Below are positions 17,367 to 26,045 of a DNA stretch of 64,000 nucleotides, in pieces. The stretch spans positions 1 to 64,000 of the forward strand of contig NZ_AUWY01000100.1 in NCBI RefSeq assembly GCF_000447205.1, read 5' to 3'. The stretch's first letter is position 1. Each line of letters starts with the position of its first letter. Below the pieces are notes generated by a model that saw only the letters and a program-made list of their open reading frames with translations, was not told the DNA's origin and searched no databases. The position numbers and the translations under genes are program-made. Source of the stretch: Sphingobium ummariense RL-3. GTDB lineage: Bacteria; Pseudomonadota; Alphaproteobacteria; Sphingomonadales; Sphingomonadaceae.

Positions 17367-18887
17367 ATGGCGGGACTTCTCGACGAGTTGCTGGTCGTCC
17401 TGCACGGCATCTGGACGCGGCGCTGGCTGGCACTGGCGGTCGCATGGGGCGTGTGCCTGCTGGGCTGGCTGGGCGTGGCGCTGATCCCCAACGCCTATCA
17501 GTCGAAGGCGCGGGTCTATGTGAATACCCAGTCGCTGCTGGAGGACAAGGTGGGCATCACCCAGGTCCAGTCGCAGCAGGACCTCGATCGCCTGCGCAGC
17601 ACGCTGGCGAGCACGGACAATCTGGAGAAGGTGGTGCGCGACACCGACCTCAGCCAGACGGTATCCGGGCCGCACGACATCGCCGCGAAGATCACGACGC
17701 TGCGCGAGAACATCACGGTGATGGCACAGGCCGACCCCAGCATGATCGACATCACCGCCACCTCGGCGGATTCGAGCCTGTCGGACGGCGCCAATGCCCG
17801 CATCGCCCGGCAGGTCGTGCAGAAGCTGATCGACATCTTCCAGGAGGAGAATCTGTCCGGCGATCGCAACGAGACCCGACAGAGCATCGCCTTCCTCGAC
17901 CAGCAGATCGGCGAGCGCGGCAAGCAGCTGGCGGCGGCCGAGCAGCGCCGCGTCGAGTTCGAACAGCGCTATGCCGGCGTGCTGCCGGGCGCGGGTTCGA
18001 TCGGGCAGCGCATGGACGCGGCCCGACAGGAGATCAACAATATCGATTCGCAGCTGGTCCAGGCGCAAAGCGCGCTGACCGCGATGAACGGGCAGCTCGC
18101 CGGCACGCCGCCGACTCTGCCGGGCGTCGGCGGCAATGGCGGGCCGACCGCGCTGGCGCAGGCGCAGGCCGACCTGGCCGCCATGCGCGCACGCGGCTGG
18201 ACCAGCAGCCATCCCGACGTGATCGCCCAGGTCCGCCAGGTCGAGGCGCTGCGTAAGGCGGGCGGTGGCGGCGGTGGCGGTGCGGGATCGACGCCCAACC
18301 CAGCCTATCTGTCGATCCGTTCGATGCAGGCCGAGCGCGCTGCGACGGTGCAGGCGCTCCAGACCCGCAAGGCGCAGTTGCAGGCCGACCTCAGCACGAT
18401 GACCAGCCGCCAGACGTCCGAGCCCGGCCTCGCCGCCGAGCAGGAGAAGCTGCAGCGCGACTATGATGTGCTGAAGACCCAATATGACAAGCTGCTGGCG
18501 GATCGCGAGGAGATCCGGCTGCGGGGCGACGTGAAGACGGAAACCGGGTCCGCCCAGTTCCGCGTTATCCAACCGCCGAGCGCGCCCACCGCGCCCACCG
18601 CGCCGAACCGGCCGCTGCTGCTGATCGGCGTGCTGGTGCTGGGCATCGGCGCCGGGATCGGCACCGCCTTCGCCATGGGGCAGCTTAAGGGCACCTTCCC
18701 GACCGCAGCGCGGCTGGAGCGAGCCGTGGGCATGCCGGTGATCGGCTCCATCAGCCAGACGGTGAGCGTTGCGCAAATCGCGATCGAAAAGCAGCGGCGC
18801 AAATGGTTCGCGGGGGCGAGCGGGGGACTGGCTGCGCTGTGCCTGGTGCTGATCGCCATCGAATTCGTTCAGCGCGGCACCGCCTGA
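17367..18887 (+). CDS. Polysaccharide chain-length determinant (Wzz family), XrtA system
   Basis: This 506-residue inner-membrane protein has TM helices near residues 18-38 and 412-432. Between them lies a long periplasmic coiled coil (two blocks, about 140-230 and 330-390) and a glycine-rich loop (GGGGGGG near 300). Downstream of the second TM a cytoplasmic tail and another hydrophobic segment follow. It is the XrtA subclass of Wzz, lacking the fused kinase, and the separate tyrosine kinase gene follows 13 bp later. It sets polymer length together with that kinase. Confidence 0.92.
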   Translation: MAGLLDELLVVLHGIWTRRWLALAVAWGVCLLGWLGVALIPNAYQSKARVYVNTQSLLEDKVGITQVQSQQDLDRLRSTLASTDNLEKVVRDTDLSQTVSGPHDIAAKITTLRENITVMAQADPSMIDITATSADSSLSDGANARIARQVVQKLIDIFQEENLSGDRNETRQSIAFLDQQIGERGKQLAAAEQRRVEFEQRYAGVLPGAGSIGQRMDAARQEINNIDSQLVQAQSALTAMNGQLAGTPPTLPGVGGNGGPTALAQAQADLAAMRARGWTSSHPDVIAQVRQVEALRKAGGGGGGGAGSTPNPAYLSIRSMQAERAATVQALQTRKAQLQADLSTMTSRQTSEPGLAAEQEKLQRDYDVLKTQYDKLLADREEIRLRGDVKTETGSAQFRVIQPPSAPTAPTAPNRPLLLIGVLVLGIGAGIGTAFAMGQLKGTFPTAARLERAVGMPVIGSISQTVSVAQIAIEKQRRKWFAGASGGLAALCLVLIAIEFVQRGTA

Positions 18888-18900
18888 GGAGGAACTGAGG

Positions 18901-19815
18901 ATGAACAAGCACAGTTCCATGTCCGGCCGGGGATCGCTGATCGAGCGGGCGACCCAGGTCTATGATTTTTCCGCCGCGCTGCGCGGCCGTGCGGCCCCGC
19001 CCGTATCGGTGCCCGCCGACGCATTACCCATCCCGCAACCGGTGGCCGAGCCTATGGCGCGGGACGTCGATGTCCGCGCTCCGGCCTGGACCGGGCCGGT
19101 GCAGCCGATCGACCGGGAAAAGCTGGCCGAGGCCGGCTATCTGCTTCCCGGCGGGACGGTGACGGCGATGAGCGAGGAATTCCGACTGGTGAAGCGCGAC
19201 CTGCTGTCGCAACTCGCCGGCCATCCGCGCGGCAACCGCATCCTGATATGTTCGGCGCACAGCGGAGAGGGCAAGACCTTCTGCGCGATCAACCTGGCGT
19301 TGAGCCTCGCTGCGGAGAAGGATCGCGAGATCCTGCTGGTCGACGCCGATTTCGGCAAGCCGGGCATCCCGCAGGCGCTGGGGCTGACCAGCGGTCCTGG
19401 CCTGATGGACGCCCTTGCCGACCCGTCGCTGCCGATCGAGCAATGCGTGCTGCGCACCGACATTCCGTCGCTGTCCATCCTGCCGGCGGGGACGCGGAGC
19501 AACAACGACACCGAATATCTGGCCTCTGCGCGCACCGATGCGGTGCTGCGGCGGCTGACCGAGGGGCGGCCCGACCGGGTCATCCTGTTCGATTCGCCGC
19601 CGCTGCTGGCGGCTTCGGCTGCCGCCGTTCTGGCCAGCCATGCCGCGATCGCGTTGCTGGTGGTTCGCGCCGATCGCACCGCCGAAAGCGCGCTGCGTGA
19701 CGCAGCCGGCATGTTGAAGGGGGCGGGCGCCGTGCAGCTACTGCTCAACGGCGTGCGATTCTCCGCCGGAAGCCGCCGCTTCGGCAGCTATTATGCCAAG
19801 GGGGACCAGGCGTGA
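18901..19815 (+). CDS. Tyrosine autokinase (CpsD/BY-kinase), XrtA system
   Basis: This 304-residue bacterial tyrosine kinase of the MinD-like P-loop fold has Walker A SGEGKTFCAIN near 121, Walker A' LLVDADFGKPG near 147 and Walker B VILFDSPPLL near 224. The C-terminus carries only two adjacent tyrosines (SYYAKGDQA) in place of a long tyrosine cluster. It works with the Wzz-type partner upstream. Its stop overlaps the start of the outer-membrane protein gene by 4 nt. Confidence 0.92.
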   Translation: MNKHSSMSGRGSLIERATQVYDFSAALRGRAAPPVSVPADALPIPQPVAEPMARDVDVRAPAWTGPVQPIDREKLAEAGYLLPGGTVTAMSEEFRLVKRDLLSQLAGHPRGNRILICSAHSGEGKTFCAINLALSLAAEKDREILLVDADFGKPGIPQALGLTSGPGLMDALADPSLPIEQCVLRTDIPSLSILPAGTRSNNDTEYLASARTDAVLRRLTEGRPDRVILFDSPPLLAASAAAVLASHAAIALLVVRADRTAESALRDAAGMLKGAGAVQLLLNGVRFSAGSRRFGSYYAKGDQA

Positions 19816-21413
19816 CCATCCGTGCTTTCATTTCCTGCACGGCGCTGGCCGCGGGGCTGGCGGGGGCCGCACCGGCCCTTGCCCAGTCGTCCGAAAAGGA
19901 CCAGCGCCTGGACGTCGTGCCCTATATCGGCGTCGACCAGGTGGTCATGGGGCCATTGAAGGGCGGCGGCGACGTGCTGACCTATACCAACGTCAACGCT
20001 GGCCTGACTGCGGAAGTGCACAATCGCCGGGTCGAGGCGGTCGTGGACGCGGAATATAACCATAGCTTCGGCTGGGGGAACCAGGCGCCCGACCAGGACG
20101 TGCTGAGCGGTATCGCCAGCGCCCGCGTCAATGTCGCGAAAGGCCTGTCGATCGCTGCGGGCGGCATCGCGACGCGGGTGCGCACCGACGGCCTGTCCGG
20201 CGCCGCGACGCTGAACGACAGCTACACCAGCCAGGCCTATGCCGGCTATATAGGCCCCAGCTACACGACCAAGGTCGGGGACCTGGACGTCAACGCCTCC
20301 TATCGCCTGGGCTATGCCCGGCTGGAGGACGATATCGACGCTGATGCCCCTGGAGCGCGTAACGCCGGTTCGTTCGCCGACAGCTGGTCGCACCTCGTCA
20401 CCGGATCGGTCGGCTTCGGGCCGGGCACGGTCCTGCCAGTCGGCTTGGTCGCCAGCGGCGGTTATGCCCGTGAGGATGCCAGCCAGCTCGACCAGCGGTT
20501 CGAGGATGCCTGGGGCCGGGTGGACGCCACCCTGCCCGTGTCGCGTAGCGTCGCGCTGGTCGGCGGCATCGGTTACGAAGACATCCAGATCAGCCAGCGA
20601 TCGCCGGTGCTCGACGCGGAGGGCGTGCCGGTCATCCGCAACGGCCGCTATGTGACCGACAAGAGCTCGCCGCGTGCGCTGGTCTATGAGTTCGACGATA
20701 TCATCTGGGACGCGGGCGTGCTGTGGCGGCCGAGCCGCCGCACCGCGCTCGAGGCGCGGGTCGGCGAGCGCTATGGGTCGATGACCTATCAGGGCAGCTT
20801 CATGTGGCAGGGCCATGACAGCAGCTTCGGCGTAATGGTGTTCGATGGCATAGACAGCTTCGGACGCCTGCTGACATCCGACGTGGCGGCGCTGTCGGGC
20901 AGCAGCCTGAACATCGCGCGCAACCCGTTCACCGGCGACATCACCGGCTGTGCCTTCTCCGTCACCGGCGGCGGCCAGTGCTTCAACGACGCGCTGGCGG
21001 GCATCACCGATGCCAATTTCCGCTATCGCGGGGTTGCAGCCCAATATTCGGCCCGGCGCGGGCCGTGGGGCTGGGGCGTGGGCGCGGGCTATTCGCAGCG
21101 CAAGTTCATCACACCGTCGGGTGAGGCCGTCTATATTCGCGGCTCGCGGGACGAGAACTGGTACGGCAATGCCTCGCTGACCTACGCTTTCAACGACCGC
21201 GACAGCCTGGATACCGTCCTCTACTTCAATCATTTCGATGCCAGCGGCGGCCGTCCGGACGTGACCAATTACGGCGCTTTCACCAGCTATTACAAGGGCC
21301 TGACCCGTCGCCTGTCAGCGTCGGCGTCGGTCGGTGTGGACGGGGTCAACGCCGACGACCTCGACACCATCATCAGTGCGATGGGCCAGGTCGGCCTGCG
21401 TTACAGCTTTTAA
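19812..21413 (+). CDS. Outer-membrane beta-barrel protein, XrtA system (TIGR03016-like)
   Basis: This 533-residue protein has a signal peptide (LAAGLAGAAPALA, cleaved near residue 25) and alternating amphipathic strands through to the C-terminal aromatic ending GQVGLRYSF, typical of Bam-dependent barrels. In XrtA loci a barrel of this type follows the kinase and is presumed to take part in polymer export. The start is GTG 19812, overlapping the kinase stop. No enzyme motif is seen. Confidence 0.85.
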   Translation: MTIRAFISCTALAAGLAGAAPALAQSSEKDQRLDVVPYIGVDQVVMGPLKGGGDVLTYTNVNAGLTAEVHNRRVEAVVDAEYNHSFGWGNQAPDQDVLSGIASARVNVAKGLSIAAGGIATRVRTDGLSGAATLNDSYTSQAYAGYIGPSYTTKVGDLDVNASYRLGYARLEDDIDADAPGARNAGSFADSWSHLVTGSVGFGPGTVLPVGLVASGGYAREDASQLDQRFEDAWGRVDATLPVSRSVALVGGIGYEDIQISQRSPVLDAEGVPVIRNGRYVTDKSSPRALVYEFDDIIWDAGVLWRPSRRTALEARVGERYGSMTYQGSFMWQGHDSSFGVMVFDGIDSFGRLLTSDVAALSGSSLNIARNPFTGDITGCAFSVTGGGQCFNDALAGITDANFRYRGVAAQYSARRGPWGWGVGAGYSQRKFITPSGEAVYIRGSRDENWYGNASLTYAFNDRDSLDTVLYFNHFDASGGRPDVTNYGAFTSYYKGLTRRLSASASVGVDGVNADDLDTIISAMGQVGLRYSF

Positions 21414-21460
21414 GGGAGTCCGGGCTACAGCGAAGGCTCGAGCCGGGTGGAGACGAAGAG

Positions 21461-22891
21461 ATGTATGACCAGTTCTACGGATTTGCGGGCCGCCCGTTCC
21501 AGCTGACGCCGGACCCGCACTTCTATTTCGAGAGCGCGACGCATCGCAAGGCGCTGTCCTATCTGGGCTATGGCCTGGCGCAGGGCGAGGGCTTCATCGT
21601 CATCACCGGCGACATCGGCGCGGGCAAGACCACGCTGGTCGGGCATCTGATGGCGACGATCGACCCCGCGCGCCTGACCGCCGTCAAGATCGTGTCGACC
21701 CAGGTCGAGGGCGACGACATGCTGCGGCTCGCCGCGCAGAGCTTCGGCCTTGCCGTCGACGGCCAGCCCAAGGCGCAGATCCTGCGCCAGATCGAAGGCT
21801 ATCTCCATGACCAGGCGCGGTCCGGCCGGCGCACGCTGCTGATCGTCGACGAGGCGCAGAACCTGCCCGTCTCCGCGATCGAGGAACTGCGGATGCTGTC
21901 CAACTTCCAGCTGGGCGGGCAGTCGCTGCTGCAGATCTTCCTGCTCGGCCAGCCCGAGTTCCGCGACCTGATGAAGTCGCCGCAGCTTGAGCAGCTGCGC
22001 CAGCGCGTCATTGCGACCCATCATCTCGATCCGATGATGCCAAGCGAGCTGGAGCCCTATATCGTCCACCGGCTGTCGGTGGTCGGCTGGCAGGGCGATC
22101 CGGCCTTCACGCCCGATGCCTATGTCGCGCTCTATGCCGCGACCGGCGGCGTGCCGCGTCGCGTCAACGCTCTGATGAGCCGCGTGCTGTTGCTTGGCGC
22201 GATCGAGCAGCTGCATGTGATCGATGCCGATGTCGTGCATGCGGTGGTGACCGACATGGGGCTGGATATCGACGCGATGCCCGAGCCGCAGGCGCCTTCC
22301 GCGCTCGACAGCGTCGAGGAACCGGTTACTCCGGCCCCGATGCGTGCTTTCGAGGAGCCTGCCGCGCCGGTATCCGAGCCGACCGTCGAGGAGCCCGTTG
22401 CGGCGGAATCGTCGCAGACCTTCGACGAGCCCATCGCCCCCGCTCCGGTGCGATCGTTCGATGCGCCGGCCTCCGTCGCCACCGCGGCCGAGGAAAGAGT
22501 GGAGGAGCCGTTGCCGGAATCGGAAACGGAAACGGAAACGGAAACGGAAACGGTCCACGCGGCCGAGGAACCTTATCTTCCCGCGGAAGAAGATATGTAC
22601 GAGACCCCGTCCGTCGCCGTGCTGGAAGAAATTGCCGAGCTGCGGGCCGAGATTGCGTCCTTGCGCGCGATGCAGGCCAGCCCGGCGCTGGGTTCCACCA
22701 TCGATCCCGAGGCGCTCAAGGATTGCTTCATGCTGATCGAGGAACGCCTGGGCGGACTCGAAAGTCGCGCCGAGGAGCAGGACCGGGCGCTGCGCCGGGT
22801 GCTGAGCCTGTTGGTCGACTGGATCGAACGCGACGACCGCATGGGTGACCGGCCCGAGCTTGCCGCCCTCTCGGGCTTGCCGCGAGGCTAA
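21461..22891 (+). CDS. XrtA-associated AAA ATPase (ExeA-like)
   Basis: The 476-residue protein starts MYDQFYGFAGRPFQLTPDP, the hallmark of ExeA/GspA-like ATPases. Walker A is ITGDIGAGKTTL near 47 and Walker B LLIVDEAQNLP near 127. After the AAA module (about 1-270), a 120-residue Pro/Glu-rich linker contains a hexanucleotide repeat encoding ET pairs. A C-terminal coiled coil ends the protein. Start ATG 21461 is 47 bp after the barrel gene. The linker is longer than I would expect for the family. Confidence 0.9.
   Translation: MYDQFYGFAGRPFQLTPDPHFYFESATHRKALSYLGYGLAQGEGFIVITGDIGAGKTTLVGHLMATIDPARLTAVKIVSTQVEGDDMLRLAAQSFGLAVDGQPKAQILRQIEGYLHDQARSGRRTLLIVDEAQNLPVSAIEELRMLSNFQLGGQSLLQIFLLGQPEFRDLMKSPQLEQLRQRVIATHHLDPMMPSELEPYIVHRLSVVGWQGDPAFTPDAYVALYAATGGVPRRVNALMSRVLLLGAIEQLHVIDADVVHAVVTDMGLDIDAMPEPQAPSALDSVEEPVTPAPMRAFEEPAAPVSEPTVEEPVAAESSQTFDEPIAPAPVRSFDAPASVATAAEERVEEPLPESETETETETETVHAAEEPYLPAEEDMYETPSVAVLEEIAELRAEIASLRAMQASPALGSTIDPEALKDCFMLIEERLGGLESRAEEQDRALRRVLSLLVDWIERDDRMGDRPELAALSGLPRG
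22515..22553 (+). repeat. Hexanucleotide tandem repeat (CGGAAA)n
   Basis: Five perfect CGGAAA copies (22521-22550) are preceded by one variant (CGGAAT) and followed by CGG. They lie within the ATPase linker and encode alternating Glu-Thr. A unit of 6 bp cannot shift the frame, so copy-number change would only lengthen or shorten the linker. Confidence 0.95.
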
Positions 22892-22912
22892 GCCTCGGCC
22901 AGGGATAGCAAC

Positions 22913-23758
22913 ATGCGAAACGCCCTGTCGGTCGATGTGGAGGACTGGTTCCAGGTCGGCGCGTTCGAGCGCACGATCCGCCGTGCCGATTGGGACGGGC
23001 TGGCCCACCGGGTCGAACGCAACACCGACGCCGTGCTGGCGCTGTTCGCCGAGGCGGGCGTCACCGGCACCTTCTTCACCCTGGGATGGGTCGCAGAGCG
23101 CTATCCGGCGCTGATGCGGCGGATCGCCGATGCCGGCCATGAAGTGGCGAGCCATGGCTATGACCATGCGCGCGTCTTCACCTTCACGCCGGAGGAGTTC
23201 CGCGCCGACCTGCGCAAGGCGCGCGCCATCCTGGAGGATGCGAGCGGGCAGCAGGTCAACGGTTATCGCGCGCCGAGCTTTTCCATCGACGCGCGCACGC
23301 CCTGGGCGCATCCGATCCTGGCGGAGGAGGGCTATGCCTATTCCAGCAGCGTTGCCCCGGTGCGGCACGACCATTATGGCTGGCCCGAATCGCCGCGCTT
23401 CGCCTGGAGGCCGATCGCGGGATCACCCCTGGTCGAGCTGCCGGTCACTACTGCAAAGCTGGGCGGGCGGACGCTGGCGGCGGGGGGCGGGGGCTTTTTC
23501 CGGCTGCTGCCCTACGCCTTTTCTCGCTGGGCGATCCGGCAGGTGAATGGCGAGGCGCAGCACCCAGCGATCATCTACTTCCACCCCTGGGAGATCGACC
23601 CGGACCAGCCGCGCGTGGCCGACGCCCCGCTGCGCTCGCGGGTTCGGCACTATACCAATCTCTCCGTCATGGCGGGAAAGCTGCGGCGGCTGGTCCGGGA
23701 CTTTGCCTGGACTCGAGTCGACGCGGTTGCGGCGCAGGAACGGGAGCGCGTGGCATGA
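22913..23758 (+). CDS. Polysaccharide deacetylase (NodB fold), XrtA system
   Basis: This 281-residue CE4 deacetylase removes acetyl groups from amino sugars of the polymer. The NodB motifs are visible: LSVDVEDWFQ at the start (catalytic/metal Asp), SHGYDHARVF near 79 (metal His pair), YRAPSFSID near 117, and HPWEIDPDQPR near 223. There is no signal peptide, as in other XrtA deacetylases. It starts at ATG 22913, and the stop overlaps the FemAB start (ATGA). Confidence 0.92.
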   Translation: MRNALSVDVEDWFQVGAFERTIRRADWDGLAHRVERNTDAVLALFAEAGVTGTFFTLGWVAERYPALMRRIADAGHEVASHGYDHARVFTFTPEEFRADLRKARAILEDASGQQVNGYRAPSFSIDARTPWAHPILAEEGYAYSSSVAPVRHDHYGWPESPRFAWRPIAGSPLVELPVTTAKLGGRTLAAGGGGFFRLLPYAFSRWAIRQVNGEAQHPAIIYFHPWEIDPDQPRVADAPLRSRVRHYTNLSVMAGKLRRLVRDFAWTRVDAVAAQERERVA

Positions 23759-24822
23759 TGGCGGGCAATCGCGCCGATCTGGCGATCACCATGCTGGACC
23801 TGCACGACGGGGCACAGGCGGAAGCCGCTGACGCCTTCGTAATGGCGCAGGCGGCGGGCACGCCCTTCCACCGCCCGGCCTGGATGCTGGGGGTGGAACG
23901 GGCCACCGGCAACCATGCGCACATGTTGGCGGCCGTCGGCCCTTCCGGGCAGATCAGGGGACTGCTGCCTCTGCACCATGTGAAGAGCATGCTGTTCGGC
24001 CAGGCGCTGGTGTCATCGGCCTTCGCGGTCGATGGCGGCATCCTGGCCGACGATCCGGCGACCGTCGCGCCGCTGGCGGCCGCCGGGCAGGCGTTCGCGC
24101 GCAATATGGGCGACCTGTCGATCGAGCTGCACGGCGGCCCTTCGCCCGGGGAGGGGTGGCAGGCCTATAGCGAACATCTTGGCTTCGTCCGGCCGCTGGC
24201 GGCGGATGACGATGCCGAGTTGCTTGCCGTGCCGCGCAAGCACCGAGCGGAACTGCGCAAGGCGCTCGCCAACCCGTCCTTGAGGGTAGAGACGGGACGC
24301 GGCAGCAAGCTGGTGCGCGACCATTATCGCGTCTATGCGACCAGCGTTCGCAATCTGGGCACCCCGGTCTTTCCCGCGCGCCTGTTCCGCGAGATGCTGG
24401 ACCGCTTCGGCGATCAGGCGGACATCATGGTCGCCTATGACGGCGATCGTCCCGTCTCGGCGGTGCTTACCCTCTATCATGGTGGGACGGCGATGCCCTA
24501 TTGGGGCGGAGGCATCCATGATGCCCGCCGGCTGCGCTCCAACGAGCTTATGTACTACCGCCTGATGGGCCATGCGCGGGCGAAGGGCATGCATAGCTTC
24601 GATTTCGGCCGTTCCAAGCGCGACAGCGGCCAGGCGGCGTGGAAGAAGAGCTTCGGCTTCGAGCCGCGTCCGCTGCTCTATCACACCTGGTCCCCGGACG
24701 GGAAAGCGCGCGACATCGACCCGCGCAGCGACAAATATCAGCGCCGCATCGACCTGTGGAAGAAGCTGCCGCTGCCCGTCGCCAACCTGATCGGCCCGTT
24801 CATCGCCCGGGGCCTGGGGTGA
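23755..24822 (+). CDS. FemAB family GNAT protein, XrtA system
   Basis: This 355-residue double-GNAT FemAB-like protein has recognisable segments: PFHRPAWMLGVERATGN near 38, PRKHRAELRKALANPSL near 160 and MHSFDFGRSKRDSGQAAWKKSFGFE near 280 (shown as two blocks MHSFDFGRSKR and WKKSFGFE). FemAB proteins transfer aminoacyl groups. In XrtA loci the member is constant, but its acceptor is unknown. It is coupled at both ends: ATGA with the deacetylase and GTGA with the glycosyltransferase. Confidence 0.9.
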   Translation: MMAGNRADLAITMLDLHDGAQAEAADAFVMAQAAGTPFHRPAWMLGVERATGNHAHMLAAVGPSGQIRGLLPLHHVKSMLFGQALVSSAFAVDGGILADDPATVAPLAAAGQAFARNMGDLSIELHGGPSPGEGWQAYSEHLGFVRPLAADDDAELLAVPRKHRAELRKALANPSLRVETGRGSKLVRDHYRVYATSVRNLGTPVFPARLFREMLDRFGDQADIMVAYDGDRPVSAVLTLYHGGTAMPYWGGGIHDARRLRSNELMYYRLMGHARAKGMHSFDFGRSKRDSGQAAWKKSFGFEPRPLLYHTWSPDGKARDIDPRSDKYQRRIDLWKKLPLPVANLIGPFIARGLG

Positions 24823-26045
24823 CGGGGGAAGTCCTGTTCCTGTGCCATCGCGTTCCCTTTCCACCGGATCGGGGCGACAAGATCCGGTCGCACCACCTGC
24901 TGCGCCGGCTCGCGGAGGTTGCGCCGGTCCATGTCGGATGCTTCGCCGATGACGCGCGCGACATGGATTTCGCCATGGAAATGGAGGGAGTCGCTGCCAG
25001 CCAGTGCGTGCTGCGGCGGGATCGCTCCCGGATCGCGGCGGGCGTGCGCGGGCTGGCGAAGGGCCAGCCGCTGCTGGTCACGCTGTTCGATCATCCCGGT
25101 CTGCACCAATGGGTCGCCAGAACGCTGGCGCAAAGGCCGATCCGCGCGGTCTTCGCCTATTCGGCGCAGATGGCGCATTTCGTCCCCACGCTGCCGATGG
25201 CAACGCATTTCTTTATGGATTTCGTCGATTTCGATTCGGCCAAATATGCCGCCTATGGCGCGGAAGGGTCCGGCCCGATGGCCTGGGTCAACCGGCGCGA
25301 GGGCCGCAAGCTGTTCGATTTCGAGCGCGCCGTCGCGGAGCGGGCGACGCTGTGCAGCTTCGTGAGCGAAGCGGAGGCGGCGCTGTTTCGCGCCGCGACC
25401 GGACTAGGCCCTGGGCGCGCGATCGCGATCGAGAATGGCGTGGCGACCGACTATTTCGATCCGGTGGCGGATTTTGCACCGGTAGAGCAGGGGGAAGGGC
25501 CTTTGCTCGTCTTCACCGGGCAGATGGACTATCGTCCCAATGTCGAGGCCGTGGAAAGCTTTGCGCGCGAGACGCTGCCGGCGATCCGCGCTGCCCGGGC
25601 CGATACGCGCTTCGCCATTGTCGGGCGCAATCCCGTAAGGGCGGTGCAGGCGCTCGCCGCGCTGCCGGGCGTGATCGTGACCGGGGGCGTGCCGGACGTG
25701 CGCGGCTGGCTGGCGGCGGCGGACGTCGTCGTCGCGCCGCTGCGGATCGCGCGCGGTATCCAGAACAAGGTGCTGGAGGCGATGGCGATGGGCCGTCCCA
25801 TCGTCGCCTCGCCGCAGGCGGCCGAGGGCATCGACGCGACGGACGACGAGCACCTGTCGATCGCCGCCGATCCGGGGGCAGAGGCGGAGGCGATCCTGGC
25901 GCTGCTCGCCGATCCGGATCGCGCCGCCCGCCTGGGTGCCGCTGCGCGGGGGCGGGTCGAGCAGCGCTATCGCTGGGCGGCGACGCTGGACCGACTGCCT
26001 GACCTGGTGCTGGGCCGCCGCACCATGCGGGGATGCATGGGATGA
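24819..26045 (+). CDS. Glycosyltransferase GT4 (TIGR03087-type), XrtA system
   Basis: This 408-residue GT-B enzyme starts at GTG 24819 overlapping the FemAB stop (VTGEVLFLCHRVPFPPDRGDK). The donor-binding C-terminal domain includes FTGQMDYRPNVEAV near 232, GGVPDVRGWLAAADVVVAPL and the EAMAMGRPIVASPQAAEGI loop near 320. It is predicted to add a sugar to the lipid-linked repeat on the cytoplasmic side. The stop overlaps the xrtA start. Confidence 0.92.
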   Translation: MTGEVLFLCHRVPFPPDRGDKIRSHHLLRRLAEVAPVHVGCFADDARDMDFAMEMEGVAASQCVLRRDRSRIAAGVRGLAKGQPLLVTLFDHPGLHQWVARTLAQRPIRAVFAYSAQMAHFVPTLPMATHFFMDFVDFDSAKYAAYGAEGSGPMAWVNRREGRKLFDFERAVAERATLCSFVSEAEAALFRAATGLGPGRAIAIENGVATDYFDPVADFAPVEQGEGPLLVFTGQMDYRPNVEAVESFARETLPAIRAARADTRFAIVGRNPVRAVQALAALPGVIVTGGVPDVRGWLAAADVVVAPLRIARGIQNKVLEAMAMGRPIVASPQAAEGIDATDDEHLSIAADPGAEAEAILALLADPDRAARLGAAARGRVEQRYRWAATLDRLPDLVLGRRTMRGCMG

